Assembly (NCBI RefSeq): GCF_001581005.1
Contig: NZ_LHZV01000059.1
Span: forward strand, 1-64,000
Direction: 5' to 3'
Origin: Acetobacter orleanensis
GTDB taxonomy: Bacteria > Pseudomonadota > Alphaproteobacteria > Acetobacterales > Acetobacteraceae
Length of the DNA: 64,000 nucleotides
A model generated the notes under the pieces. The model was given only the letters and a program-made list of their open reading frames with translations. It searched no databases and had not been told where the DNA came from. Shown one piece after another: positions 1 to 9,237 of the stretch. The position numbers were made by a program, and so were the translations under genes. Position 1 is the first letter of the stretch. Each line of letters opens with the position of its first letter.

Positions 1-35
1 GCTCTGCTCTGCTCTGCTCTGCTCTGCTCTGCTCT
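1..35. repeat. GCTCT pentanucleotide tandem repeat (7 copies, cut by window edge)
   Basis: Seven perfect head-to-tail copies of GCTCT occupy the first 35 bases and may continue to the left of the window. The tract lies 18 bases past the stop codon of the leftward helicase gene. A five-base unit is not a multiple of three, so copy-number change would shift the reading frame of any gene that contains it. Whether it lies in a coding region cannot be seen from here. Confidence 0.85.
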
Positions 36-53
36 GAAAGAGCTATCGTCTGG

Positions 54-1556
54 CTAAACAGTTTTCCAGAACTCAAACAACGCTTCCGGTAAAGATAATG
101 TCAGCCGCGCACGAGTGCAGGCCACATAGAGCAAATTGATTTCCTGATCACAATTATCCAGATCACGCTTCAGCTTTGCCTTCAGGCGCGGGGAAAGCGG
201 GCCGTTTTCCTGCTCCAGCTTTCTCGCACGGTCCTGAAACTGCGTGCGCCGCCTGCTCCATTCTTCGGGGGAGAGGAAGTCATCCAGCATGATAACCGCA
301 TCAAACTCCCGCCCCTTGGCCTTGTGCGTGGTAGAGCAGACAAGGCTGACCTCATCCGCGCTCTCGCGGTAGAGCGTCTGAATGGTTTTTATTTTTTTAT
401 CAAGCGTATCCTTGTGTTTTTCCACAATACCAAACAGCCGTTTGGCAACCGGGTCCGCATCCCGCCCTTCCGCCGCGTTTTCCAACTCCCGCCATGAGCC
501 ATACTCCAAAGCTGCCCCCTCCGGCTTGAGAGAAGGCTGAAACTGGCGTTGATACAGGCTATAGGCCGCCAGAATTTCCTGCACCATATCATTAACCCCG
601 CCTAGCACATGGAACGGACGCGTGCTGTCGGCCAGCCCTTCAAACAACCGGGCATTCGTGCGGGCTAGAACGAGTGTATTATGCTCGGGCTTTACGCCTT
701 TACGGTGCAACTGCACCCGGCTTTTTACCGCAGGGTTACCGTGTAGCAGGTGTGCTGGTTTACGGGAGTGGTGCGCAAGAATAGCGTTAGCCATACGCGC
801 CACAGGTTCACCAAAACGCCAGCTATGGGTCAGCGGCAGGCATGGACCTTCCAGATCACGAATGGCTTCCACCGCGCCGCGAAACGCATAGATGGACTGG
901 TTCGGGTCCCCCACCGCAACAATAGGCAGGCCGGATTTTTTCAGGATGGAAATCAGAACCGGGTTCAGGTCTTGCGCTTCATCCACCATAACATAGTCAT
1001 AACCGGTAATTTTTTGTTCACGCTCGAACTTCTTCAGGTAAAGATCATGCGTGATCGGCAAATCATGTTTTTCAAACGCAACCAGATATTTATAAGCCTG
1101 CGCCACAAACTGGCGAACAAGCCTGTTACGCCCACTATCTGGCTCCGGGCAGTGATCTGCCGTTATTTTGGAACCTTCACTAATCAAAAAATTGTTCAGC
1201 GTTTTTAGCACCACATCCGGCGCACCGCCTGCCTTGCTGCCCAGCAGTTTTTCCAACCGCCAGAGGTCACGCGCCATGTAGCGTCCCTGCACCTTGCGGC
1301 CAAGTTCCCCAATATTCAGGCTGCGATAAGCGTAGCTGTTGGCCGTGCGGGCCTCAATCTGGCGGGAAAACCGAGCACGGGCCTCTTTGGCAATGGCGGT
1401 GTTAAAGGCCAGATACAGCCCGCGATGGCGCGTCCATGTCTTGCTGAACCATTCCAACGTGGACGTCTTGCCGCACCCGGCCCCGGCAATCACGCGAAAG
1501 CTGGACGTCGGTGCCGTGTCCAGAATGGCGGTCTGTTCCGGGGTGATGGCTATCAT
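54..1556 (-). CDS. UvrD/Rep-like superfamily 1 DNA helicase
   Basis: A 500-residue SF1A helicase. Walker A is AGAGCGKT at residues 24-31, the DEXQ-type Walker B is VDEAQD at 191-196, motif III is GDPNQSIYAFRG at about 217-227, and the C-terminal motifs include TTHKAKGREFD and LYVACTRAR. It is shorter than UvrD or Rep (about 700 residues) and resembles compact UvrD-like or FBH1-like helicases acting in recombination or repair. I start at the ATG at 1554-1556, giving MIAITPEQ just before motif Q; the 39 in-frame residues upstream look non-coding and run towards the divergent amn gene. The exact DNA substrate is unknown. Confidence 0.85.
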   Translation of the reverse strand: MIAITPEQTAILDTAPTSSFRVIAGAGCGKTSTLEWFSKTWTRHRGLYLAFNTAIAKEARARFSRQIEARTANSYAYRSLNIGELGRKVQGRYMARDLWRLEKLLGSKAGGAPDVVLKTLNNFLISEGSKITADHCPEPDSGRNRLVRQFVAQAYKYLVAFEKHDLPITHDLYLKKFEREQKITGYDYVMVDEAQDLNPVLISILKKSGLPIVAVGDPNQSIYAFRGAVEAIRDLEGPCLPLTHSWRFGEPVARMANAILAHHSRKPAHLLHGNPAVKSRVQLHRKGVKPEHNTLVLARTNARLFEGLADSTRPFHVLGGVNDMVQEILAAYSLYQRQFQPSLKPEGAALEYGSWRELENAAEGRDADPVAKRLFGIVEKHKDTLDKKIKTIQTLYRESADEVSLVCSTTHKAKGREFDAVIMLDDFLSPEEWSRRRTQFQDRARKLEQENGPLSPRLKAKLKRDLDNCDQEINLLYVACTRARLTLSLPEALFEFWKTV

Positions 1557-1711
1557 CGCGCGTCTCGGGCCTCGTCTGTCAGCAGTTGGGGGCGTATAGC
1601 GCACTTTTTCGTGCGCAGATACGCCGCGCAGCGCAGAAAACCGTCCCCCGGCCTGCCTTACCCCGGCGGACACGGTTGCCTATCGGCCATGTTCTCGCGT
1701 TATGGTGCGGT

Positions 1712-3178
1712 ATGACTTTAACAAACCCCGACATGACCGCTCTGCGCGCTACCGCCGGGACGGATTTTGAAGCCTTCACTACAGCAGACGCCGCCATTGA
1801 CCGCCTGTGCGCCCTGTATGACGCCAGCGTCCAGCGGCTCCACGGCGCATTCCGTGACCGGCAGGGCTGTCCGCCGGATCAGGCCACCTATCCCTGCCTT
1901 GCGTTGGAACTGCCCCCCGGCACCCCCATCAAGGGTCGTCCGCCGTTTGATGTGCTTCTGGACCCCGGCTTCTACAGCACCACCATCACCCGCCCGGCCC
2001 TGTTCCGGGACTATTTGCGGGAACAGATTACGCCGCTGCTGCATCACTACGGGCAGCCGGTGCTGGTTGGGTGCTCGCACCACCCCATCCCGCTGCCTTA
2101 TGTGCTGGAAGAGACCGTAACCAGCCTGACAGAAGCGGACTTGCCCCTGTTGCAGGAACAGTTCGCCCTACCCAACCTGCACACCACGGATGACAGCATC
2201 GCCAACTGCGAACTCCTGCCCGACCCCACCCGACCGCGCCCGCTGGCGCTGTTTACGGCGGAACGCACGGATTATTCTCTCGCCCGCCTGCATCATTACA
2301 CCGGCACCACACCCGGTTCTTTCCAGCGATTCATCCTGCTCACCAACTATCAGCGTTATGTGGATAGCTTCCGTGATTACGCCCGCACGCAGGTGGATGC
2401 CGGAGCGGACTACACCGCGTTTATCGAACCCGGAGAGCATATCTATACCGGCCCCGGCAGCGCTGCCCCCCACACGCCCTCCGGCAGCCTGCCGCAAATG
2501 CCCGCCTACCATCTGTGCCGCCCGGACGGCGACGGCATTACGCTCATCAATATCGGCGTCGGCCCCGCCAATGCCAAAACCATTACAGACCATCTGGCCG
2601 TACTGCGCCCGCATTGCTGGCTGATGGTCGGCCATTGTGCAGGCCTGCGCCGCTCCCAGATGCTGGGGGATTATGTTCTGGCCCACGGTTATGTGCGGGA
2701 TGACCACGTTCTGGATGCCGACCTACCTCTCTCGGTGCCGGTGCCCCCCATTGCCGAGGTTCAGGTAGCCATGCAGGAGGCCACCACGCTGGTGACAGGC
2801 CTGCACGACTCCGCCATCAAGACCCGCCTGCGCACCGGCACAGTGATGACCACCGACAACCGAAACTGGGAACTCCGGCTGGCGCAGCTCTTTACCCAGA
2901 TCAACATGAGCCGCGCCATTGCCGTGGACATGGAATCCGCCACGATTGCCGCGAATGGCTTCCGCTTCCGGGTGCCCTACGGCACGCTGCTCTGTGTTTC
3001 AGACAAACCTCTTCACGGAGAACTGAAGCTGCGCGGCATGGCCAATACGTTCTATCGTGAGCGCGTAAGCCAGCATCTGATGGTAGGGATAGAAACCATG
3101 CATCTGCTCAGGCAGCAGGGGGTAACCCGGCTGCATTCACGCAAACTGCGCGGTTTTGATGAACCTCCCTTCCGATAA
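1712..3178 (+). CDS. amn: AMP nucleosidase
   Basis: About 488 residues, matching the roughly 480-residue bacterial AMP nucleosidases that hydrolyse AMP to adenine and ribose 5-phosphate. The N-terminal Amn-specific domain is followed by a nucleoside-phosphorylase-like fold with the stretches LMVGHCAGLRRSQ and AVDMESATIAANG (nucleoside-binding Met-Glu) and CVSDKPLHGE near the C-terminus. The ATG at 1712 is preferred to upstream in-frame starts because similarity begins here and the region before it is shared with the divergent helicase promoter. It probably works in purine salvage and control of the AMP pool. The 3' end overlaps a weak upstream start of the next gene. Confidence 0.9.
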   Translation: MTLTNPDMTALRATAGTDFEAFTTADAAIDRLCALYDASVQRLHGAFRDRQGCPPDQATYPCLALELPPGTPIKGRPPFDVLLDPGFYSTTITRPALFRDYLREQITPLLHHYGQPVLVGCSHHPIPLPYVLEETVTSLTEADLPLLQEQFALPNLHTTDDSIANCELLPDPTRPRPLALFTAERTDYSLARLHHYTGTTPGSFQRFILLTNYQRYVDSFRDYARTQVDAGADYTAFIEPGEHIYTGPGSAAPHTPSGSLPQMPAYHLCRPDGDGITLINIGVGPANAKTITDHLAVLRPHCWLMVGHCAGLRRSQMLGDYVLAHGYVRDDHVLDADLPLSVPVPPIAEVQVAMQEATTLVTGLHDSAIKTRLRTGTVMTTDNRNWELRLAQLFTQINMSRAIAVDMESATIAANGFRFRVPYGTLLCVSDKPLHGELKLRGMANTFYRERVSQHLMVGIETMHLLRQQGVTRLHSRKLRGFDEPPFR

Positions 3179-3221
3179 CACACCCTCTGTTTTTTTTACT
3201 GAAATAAGGACCCTCAACATC

Positions 3222-3653
3222 ATGGCTGACGCTTCTGCTTCTCATTTGCCCAGCGGTATTCCCACCATCCGCGTGGTCGCCATGCCGAGTGACACCAACC
3301 CCGCGGGGGACGTATTCGGCGGATGGATCCTCTCCCAGATGGATCTTGCCGCGGGCACCACGGCGGCCATCCGAGCCAACGGGCGCGCCGCAACGGTTGC
3401 CATCAATGGCGTTATCTTTATGGAACCCGTGGTGGTGGGGGATGAAGTCAGCATTTACACAAACATCACGCGGGAAGGTCGCACCTCGCTCACCATCCAT
3501 GTGCAGACATGGCGGCGCGCACGCCACACGCATCTGACCTCCAAAGTGACGGAAGGGGATTTCACCTTTGTCGCACTGGATGAAAACCGTCGTCCCCGCC
3601 CTCTGCCCCCGGCAACAACCTGTAACTCCCCCAACATTACCCCGATGGTCTGA
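3222..3653 (+). CDS. Acyl-CoA thioesterase, YciA-like hot-dog fold
   Basis: A 143-residue single hot-dog domain. The signature is NPAGDVFGGWILSQMD at about residues 25-40, where Asp, FGGW and the Gln/Met-Asp segment build the acyl-CoA thioesterase active site. VAINGVIFMEPVVVGDEV follows. It would hydrolyse short- or medium-chain acyl-CoA in the cytoplasm. The start at 3222 has AAGGA at 3206-3210; an upstream in-frame ATG at 3156 would overlap amn and adds residues foreign to the family. The gene lies 44 bases after amn on the same strand and may be co-transcribed. Confidence 0.85.
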   Translation: MADASASHLPSGIPTIRVVAMPSDTNPAGDVFGGWILSQMDLAAGTTAAIRANGRAATVAINGVIFMEPVVVGDEVSIYTNITREGRTSLTIHVQTWRRARHTHLTSKVTEGDFTFVALDENRRPRPLPPATTCNSPNITPMV

Positions 3654-3841
3654 ACAGCACCCCCGCCCCCTCTTTCTGCCCGACTGGCGCCGCTGCTTCT
3701 GTATTTTTTTTGTCATGGCATTCCGTCTCGGCGGGGAATGGTCTAGAGCAACAGTCTGGGCCATCTCGCGAACATGCGCACCGCGCAGGCGGCCTGACGC
3801 CTACAGGTTTAAAGAGCAGCAGGACGGGAGACCCGGCGCAG

Positions 3842-4666
3842 ATGAAACATTGGCAGATTGACCAGCTACCATGGGATGAGTTTGACCCCTCCCGCGTGGA
3901 CCCTCAGCTTGTGCCCGCCATCAAGGCCGCCGCCGTGGTGGAACGCAACAGTGTGGATTACGCCCTGTATCTGAACAATGTGTTTCATGATGACCCGGAC
4001 TTTAAACAGGCGGCGGACCACTGGGCCGTAGAAGAAATCCAGCATGGAGACGCGCTAGGCCGCTGGGCGATGCTGGCCGACCCGGAATGGGACTATCAGG
4101 CCGCTTTCCAGCGTTACCGGGAGTTCTATCATATCCCGCTGGAAGTTGAGGAATCCGTCCGTGGCTCCCGCACGGGGGAACTGATTGCCCGCTGCATGGT
4201 GGAAACCGGCACGTCCTCCTTCTACTCCGCGCTGGCTGACGCCGCAGAAGAGCCCGTGCTCAAAGCCCTGTGCAAACAGATTGCCGCAGATGAATTCCGG
4301 CATTTCAAACTGTTTTATGACCATATGCACCGTTATCTGGAACGCGAGCGCATCAGCACATGGCAGCGTGCCCGCATCGCACTGGGCCGCGTGACGGAAA
4401 GTGAGGATGATGAACTCGCCTCCGCCTATTACACCACCAACGAGCCCCCCTCCCTGCCTTACGACCACAATCGCTGCATTGCGGCCTATATGTCCCGCGC
4501 CATGAAGAACTACCAGCCGCGCCACCTGCGCCGGGTGACCAGCATGGTGTTCAAGACCATCGGCCTCACTCCGCACAGCAAAGTGCAGGATCTGGCCTTT
4601 TTCGTCACGGAAAAGCTGTTCTTCAGCCGCCAGCGCAAATTTGCCCGCGAGGCCGGGATTTCCTGA
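3842..4666 (+). CDS. Ferritin-like diiron protein
   Basis: 274 residues, all helical in appearance. The diiron ligand pattern is visible: E34, the EExxH motif at 64-68 (EEIQH), E121, and DExxH at 150-154 (DEFRH). This is the arrangement of ferritin-like di-iron carboxylate oxidases such as acyl-ACP desaturase or hydroxylase relatives. The substrate cannot be read from the sequence. The ATG at 3842 begins MKHWQIDQLPW; the 44 in-frame codons upstream have poor coding character. Codon use matches its neighbours. Confidence 0.75.
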   Translation: MKHWQIDQLPWDEFDPSRVDPQLVPAIKAAAVVERNSVDYALYLNNVFHDDPDFKQAADHWAVEEIQHGDALGRWAMLADPEWDYQAAFQRYREFYHIPLEVEESVRGSRTGELIARCMVETGTSSFYSALADAAEEPVLKALCKQIAADEFRHFKLFYDHMHRYLERERISTWQRARIALGRVTESEDDELASAYYTTNEPPSLPYDHNRCIAAYMSRAMKNYQPRHLRRVTSMVFKTIGLTPHSKVQDLAFFVTEKLFFSRQRKFAREAGIS

Positions 4667-4762
4667 ACGGCGCTACAGGCCGTTACTCGTTCCGTTTTCG
4701 TCTTATTTTCACCATGAAAGCCCGCCAGAACCGTCCGGACATCATTCTGGACAGATCTGCGC

Positions 4763-5968
4763 ATGGCCTCCCAGCTTTCTGAAACACCGCCTGTCACCCC
4801 CGGCCTGCGCAACCGGCGGATCGACCTTCTACGCGGCATTGCCATCCTTCTGGTGCTGTTCCACCATTTCTGCATTGCCTATCCGCTCGGCCATTCCGCG
4901 CTGGCCGCGGCACTGACACCGGAAGGCGTGCGGGCTGTGGCGCGCAACGGCAATTATGGAGTCACGCTGTTTTTTGTGATTTCCGGCTTTCTCATCACCA
5001 GCAACGCACTGGCCCGCTGGGGCAGTCTCGCCGCCATACAGGCCCGCGTCTTCTATAGTTTTCGCATAGCGCGTATTGTACCGTGCCTGTTGCTGCTGCT
5101 GGTTCTAGTTAATGGGCTGGCACTTGCCGGGGTACCCATTTTTGCCACGCATATTCCGGGCGTTTCCCCGCTGGCCGCCATGCTCCGCGCCAATCTGGCC
5201 GCCCTCACCTTCAGCACCAACATCTTTATTGCCCATTATGGCTGGGCCAATTACGCGCTGGGCGTGCTGTGGTCCCTGTCCGTGGAGGAAGTGTTTTACC
5301 TCACCTTCCCGCTGGTCGCCCTCACGCTCCGTCGCCAGCCGCTTATCATGCTGTTCTGGGGGTTAATTGCACTGGTAGGCCCGTTTTACCGCATGGCGCA
5401 TCAGGATGATGAGGCCGGTTTCCTGTTCGCCTATCTGGCGTCTTTTGACGGCATTGCCATCGGCTGCATGGCCGCTGGTCTCGCCACGCGCTGGCGGCTG
5501 GACGGGCTGATCGGACGCCTGCTCCAGCCTACTGTTCTCCTCGGGATGGCCACACTCTACCTGTGGCGGTCCATCGGGGCCACCAATATCTGGGGCGTCT
5601 CCGCCATGGCGCTGGGGACTGCGGTGCTGCTGATCGCTTCCGCCCATCATGAAAACGGCCCGCTTGCCACCCGATCCCGCCTGCTGCGTGGACTGGAATG
5701 GACAGGCCGCCTGAGTTACGAACTCTATCTGTTCCACCTGATTATTCTGGGCCTGCTCCGCACCCTGCTACCCCCCGCGACTGTGCCCGCAACCGGATTT
5801 GAACGTCTGGCTCTTCTTGCCGTCTTCTTCATCGGCTCCGGTCTGTTGGCCAGCGCGATCAGCCGCACGTTTTCTGAACCGTTAAACCGCATCCTGCGCC
5901 AGCGTCTGAACCAACTTGGAAAACCCTCCTCACCGTGCGGGATTTCACCAGAACAACCCAGACCTTGA
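4763..5968 (+). CDS. Acyltransferase family 3 membrane protein
   Basis: 401 residues with about ten hydrophobic segments. The N-terminus carries the acyltransferase-3 signature, RRIDLLRGIAILLVLFHHF at about residues 15-33, with the catalytic-type His in the first membrane helix. LWSLSVEEVFYLTFP follows later, the typical conserved S-x-E-x-x-F-Y segment. Relatives O-acylate lipopolysaccharide, peptidoglycan or exopolysaccharide in the inner membrane. No polysaccharide genes lie beside it, so the acceptor is unknown. Confidence 0.85.
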   Translation: MASQLSETPPVTPGLRNRRIDLLRGIAILLVLFHHFCIAYPLGHSALAAALTPEGVRAVARNGNYGVTLFFVISGFLITSNALARWGSLAAIQARVFYSFRIARIVPCLLLLLVLVNGLALAGVPIFATHIPGVSPLAAMLRANLAALTFSTNIFIAHYGWANYALGVLWSLSVEEVFYLTFPLVALTLRRQPLIMLFWGLIALVGPFYRMAHQDDEAGFLFAYLASFDGIAIGCMAAGLATRWRLDGLIGRLLQPTVLLGMATLYLWRSIGATNIWGVSAMALGTAVLLIASAHHENGPLATRSRLLRGLEWTGRLSYELYLFHLIILGLLRTLLPPATVPATGFERLALLAVFFIGSGLLASAISRTFSEPLNRILRQRLNQLGKPSSPCGISPEQPRP

Positions 5969-6173
5969 CGCTGCACAGTTATTTTCAAGCACGAATGGTA
6001 TAAGAAATGATTTTCAGAAATAGTATTTCATAAACAAAAGAGTCATCCCCACACGCCTTTCAGGTCCACCCTTTAAACTGAACTCTTATTGTCCCTTTAG
6101 GCGGATATATAAAAGGACTTTTAGGAGCATGACGCCATAAAGGAACCACTTCGAAAAAACACCTCTTTAAATC

Positions 6174-6488
6174 TTAAATTTTTTCTAGAGAGAATATGTA
6201 GTCTGCTCCCATAAACTGTCCGTCCGATATGCGTTTTATTGTGTCATATCGTACACGCGCAACATCCGTGAAGTGAGCAATAGCATTATTGACTATACAT
6301 AGTCCTTTTCCATAAAGGCGAGACCTTCGATATCGCCTTTTTTGATAAACTAACGTCAAAACACCACCCTCAAGCATCATTTTTGTCCGGAGAATTGTAA
6401 CGCCATCATCCGAGCAGCCTACGATCAGGCACACGTGGCCACCCTCCGCACGCTTTGCAGCAATGGGCAGCAGAGGCAGTTCGATCAT
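6174..6488 (-). pseudogene. Remnant of a PAS_5-like sensory domain protein (tentative)
   Basis: An isolated reading frame of about 104 residues from the ATG at 6488; a TTG at 6545 gives 123 residues and an in-frame stop lies at 6549-6551. The segment IELPLLPIAAKRAEGGHVC followed by LIVGCSDDG resembles the end of PAS_5-type sensor domains in alphaproteobacteria, where an 'LLLPL..DG..V..ILG' stretch ends the domain. The rest of the domain is missing upstream, so it looks like a truncated remnant. The region is more A+T-rich than the surroundings. It could instead be an unrelated small orphan gene. Confidence 0.35.
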
Positions 6489-6818
6489 CACCCAAAGAGC
6501 ATCACAAACAAAAGGGGTGACGTTGCCCGCACATTGGTGAACCAAGAATCAAATTTCCGCAGAAACTTCGAAAGATGCCGCTGTCTGTGCCTGATGAAGA
6601 ACGGGGGCAGGCTTTGCTGGACGCCATGGCGCCGTCTGAAGGCTATAACGTGAAGCAGCCTGCCTCTAAACCGCCTGCGCAGAAGTCGCAAAGCTCAGCC
6701 GAGCTGAGACTGAGGCTGGAACTGGGGCTGGGACTGGCCTTATCGGTGAACCGTGACAGGGCCCGCCTTTTAGGCGCATGATGGGGTAGGATTTCGCCAT
6801 GTTATGGAGAAAAGAGCA
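6489..6818. other. Intergenic stretch before the SDR gene
   Basis: No convincing gene. It holds a low-complexity run of CTGAGACTGAGGCTGG-type imperfect repeats at about 6700-6735. A short plus-strand frame (6575-6781) there has no recognisable protein and is probably spurious. The ribosome-binding site of the next gene, GGAG at 6807-6810, is at the right end. Confidence 0.5.
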
Positions 6819-7586
6819 ATGACACGTCCTCTCAAAACAGTTCTGATAACGGGTGCCACGGCAGGGTTTGGCCATGCCATTGCGCTGCGGTTGGTGAAGG
6901 ATGGATACCGTGTGATTGCCACGGGCCGTAGGCAGGAACGGCTGGATGCGCTGGCGCAGGAGGCTGGTCCCGCGCTGCTGCCGGTCCGACTGGACGTAAC
7001 AGACCTTGCGGCTGTGCAGGCACTCCCCGCCTCCCTACCGGAAGGTTGGCGTGAGGTGGATGTGCTGGTGAATAATGCCGGTCTGGCACTGGGTCTAGAA
7101 AAAGCGTGGGAAGCAAAGCCGTCTGACTGGGAGCGTATGATTGCCACCAATGTAACGGGCCTTGTGGAAATAACCCGTGCGCTGCTGCCGGGTATGGTGG
7201 CGCGTAACAGCGGGCATGTCATTTCATTGGGCAGCACAGCAGGCACGTATCCCTATCCCGGTGCAAATGTTTATGGGGCGACCAAAGCATTTGTGGACCA
7301 GTTCATGCAGAACCTGCGGAGTGACCTGCTAGGCAAACAGGTGCGGGCGACCACCATTGCGCCGGGCCTGTGTGGTGGCAGTGAATTTAGTGCCGTGCGT
7401 CTGGGTGATCAGGCAAAGGCTGATGCGGTTTATACCGGGACCAAGCCTCTTTTGCCGGAGGATATTGCGGAAACCGTGGCGTGGATTCTGGCGCTACCTG
7501 CGCACGTAAACATTAATCATGTGGAAATGATGCCCACCTGTCAGGCGTCCGCTGGCCTTGCTGTGGATCGGACAATGGCTGACTGA
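6819..7586 (+). CDS. SDR-family NADP-dependent oxidoreductase, YdfG-like
   Basis: 255 residues, a classical short-chain dehydrogenase. The cofactor loop TGATAGFG is at 11-18, the NNAG motif at 85-88, catalytic Ser at 139, and YxxxK at Y152-K156. Arg residues just after the second strand (TGRRQER) favour NADP(H). The size and the segment PGLCGGSEFSAVR resemble YdfG-type 3-hydroxy acid / serine dehydrogenases and malonic semialdehyde reductases; the true substrate is inferred. The ATG at 6819 is chosen because GGAG lies 8 bases upstream; the ATG at 6804 has none. Confidence 0.85.
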   Translation: MTRPLKTVLITGATAGFGHAIALRLVKDGYRVIATGRRQERLDALAQEAGPALLPVRLDVTDLAAVQALPASLPEGWREVDVLVNNAGLALGLEKAWEAKPSDWERMIATNVTGLVEITRALLPGMVARNSGHVISLGSTAGTYPYPGANVYGATKAFVDQFMQNLRSDLLGKQVRATTIAPGLCGGSEFSAVRLGDQAKADAVYTGTKPLLPEDIAETVAWILALPAHVNINHVEMMPTCQASAGLAVDRTMAD

Positions 7587-7672
7587 GCAAAACGAGGCGT
7601 CTGTGTGCTGATTCTGAGAAGATAAGGCGCCGTGCCCTACGGAGGGAGCACGGCATTTCGGCATCAGGGCAA

Positions 7673-9049
7673 TCAGACTGCGTGGCTGAACAGACCATGA
7701 CGCTCCATTGGCAGCACGTTATGCTGGGCAGACTGTGCCATGGCATGGTTTGTGGCCAGCACGGCAGCGGCTGCGGTCTGAAGTTCCGGCTGTGCGGCGG
7801 CACTCGCCCATTCAGGTACGGGAGCCTGTGCGGCGGCAACAGCGGCAGGTTGCGCCGTGTGGGGGGACGCAGCAAGGAAATCCGCCATGACATTGGCGGA
7901 CAGCGCCTTGAGGGACGTCTGTGGTGTCGTGTTACCGTTACCCAGCTTGGAAATAACGGCATTGACCAGAGTGTTATGCTCGTTAGCATCCTTACCGGGG
8001 TTAAAAGGCTGCGGATAAGGCTGGTTCGGCAGTTCCATATAGGTGCCGTCCGGTTTTTGCAGTTCTGAAGGAACTGGAATTAGGCGGTGTGCGCCTTGTG
8101 CAATGGCCTCGTAAATATTGGTGGCACCATTCCCTGAGCGCGTGTCCTGCTGGGCAATGCGGGTGGCGCGCAGGCTGTCTAGCTGGTTGGTAATCCAGCC
8201 ATCTTTCAGGGACAGATGCACAGGGGATGTTACAACCCCGACCGTCGGCACCCACTGGCTGTGGCCAAACAGGTCTTTCCCCAGATACACATAGCCATCA
8301 ATCATGTTGGGGTTGCCTGCGGCACTTCCGCCGAAAAACTCAACATCCACAGCACGGGCAATAATGTCGGCTTTGACGTTAATCGGGCACGAGGAATTGA
8401 CCAGCGTTGGCACGCCAACATTGAGTGCATTAACAAAATTATCGATCAGAACTGGAAGAGAGCCAGATTGCACGGACAGGCCAAGCTGTTCGATAACCTG
8501 ATTGCCCGTTACGCACAGCGCATTGGCGGTGGTGGCGACAAATTTGTCATATTCCTGCGGGTTTGCCAGAATTTGCTGACCAACGGTAATTTTCCCGTCG
8601 TATGGCGTATTCCAGTAATAAAAAGACCCGCCCCAACCACCCAGAGTCATGTGCCCAACGTTCAGAGAGGCCTCAATATCATCCCGCAGCATGGTGTTGA
8701 TCTGCTGGAGTGAGCCGGATTTTAATGCATCCTGAATAACGGAGCCCGCAATAATGTCTGACAGCGGCTGAAAGGTAACGGACCCGCCATCCCAATGTGA
8801 TCCATAAGCAGTCGCGGCGTGGATGAAGATGTTGCCAAAGCTCGTCATGTCATTACCATTGATGGTAATGGCCTGCTGGTACCAGAAGGTGCTATCTGGG
8901 CTGAGGGTATTGCTGCCGGTGCTGTTAGCCTGCGCAATGAAGGATACAATATCCTGATAGCCTTTAAGAACATTTTCCGTGCCGCCATTTGTATCGGCGC
9001 GGAGCTTTGCAAGCTGTTCTTCTGTCAAGGCAAGGGGAGCATATGACAT
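7673..9049 (-). CDS. Unknown 458-residue protein downstream of a double-glycine peptide gene
   Basis: I do not recognise this family. The ATG at 9047-9049 (MSYAPLALTEEQ) has AAAGGAT about 7 bases upstream; an earlier in-frame start would add 33 unconvincing residues. There is no signal peptide or membrane helix. The N-terminus is charged and helical (LTEEQLAKLRADTNGG). The middle is Gly/Asn-rich with an FFGGSAAGNPNMIDGYVYLG segment, and the C-terminal 80 residues are Ala/Gln-rich, suggesting a flexible tail. It follows the leader-peptide gene at 9238-9564 on the same strand, separated by a hairpin region without a terminator on that strand, so the two may be co-expressed. Confidence 0.6.
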   Translation of the reverse strand: MSYAPLALTEEQLAKLRADTNGGTENVLKGYQDIVSFIAQANSTGSNTLSPDSTFWYQQAITINGNDMTSFGNIFIHAATAYGSHWDGGSVTFQPLSDIIAGSVIQDALKSGSLQQINTMLRDDIEASLNVGHMTLGGWGGSFYYWNTPYDGKITVGQQILANPQEYDKFVATTANALCVTGNQVIEQLGLSVQSGSLPVLIDNFVNALNVGVPTLVNSSCPINVKADIIARAVDVEFFGGSAAGNPNMIDGYVYLGKDLFGHSQWVPTVGVVTSPVHLSLKDGWITNQLDSLRATRIAQQDTRSGNGATNIYEAIAQGAHRLIPVPSELQKPDGTYMELPNQPYPQPFNPGKDANEHNTLVNAVISKLGNGNTTPQTSLKALSANVMADFLAASPHTAQPAAVAAAQAPVPEWASAAAQPELQTAAAAVLATNHAMAQSAQHNVLPMERHGLFSHAV

Positions 9050-9171
9050 GCGGTAATCCTTTGTTTGAAAGGATATTTCAAAGTAAGGCCATGAGTCAGG
9101 GCGTGACAACTCCGGGGTAGAAAACTGGTGTAGACGCACGTCTCCCACCCCGGAAAAGGCTCGTTTTTACT

Positions 9172-9197
9172 CACAGGTCTTTTTGAAACAGCCTGTG
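9172..9197. repeat. Inverted repeat between the leader-peptide and 458-residue genes
   Basis: CACAGG at 9172-9177 pairs with CCTGTG at 9192-9197. A run of T follows only on the plus strand, where no gene ends, so it should not stop leftward transcription. It could modulate the ratio of the two leftward genes. Confidence 0.4.
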
Positions 9198-9237
9198 TTT
9201 TTAGTGTAAAAAGAAAAGAGAAATGGAAAGAACGGGA

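Noticed and set aside
6575-6781. Small plus-strand frame of 68 residues before the SDR gene
   Set aside because: Low-complexity repeats, no ribosome site and no protein-like pattern.
7629-7654. GCCGTGC/GCACGGC hairpin after the SDR gene as terminator
   Set aside because: Only a short ATTT follows and the neighbouring gene is convergent; evidence is too weak for a call.
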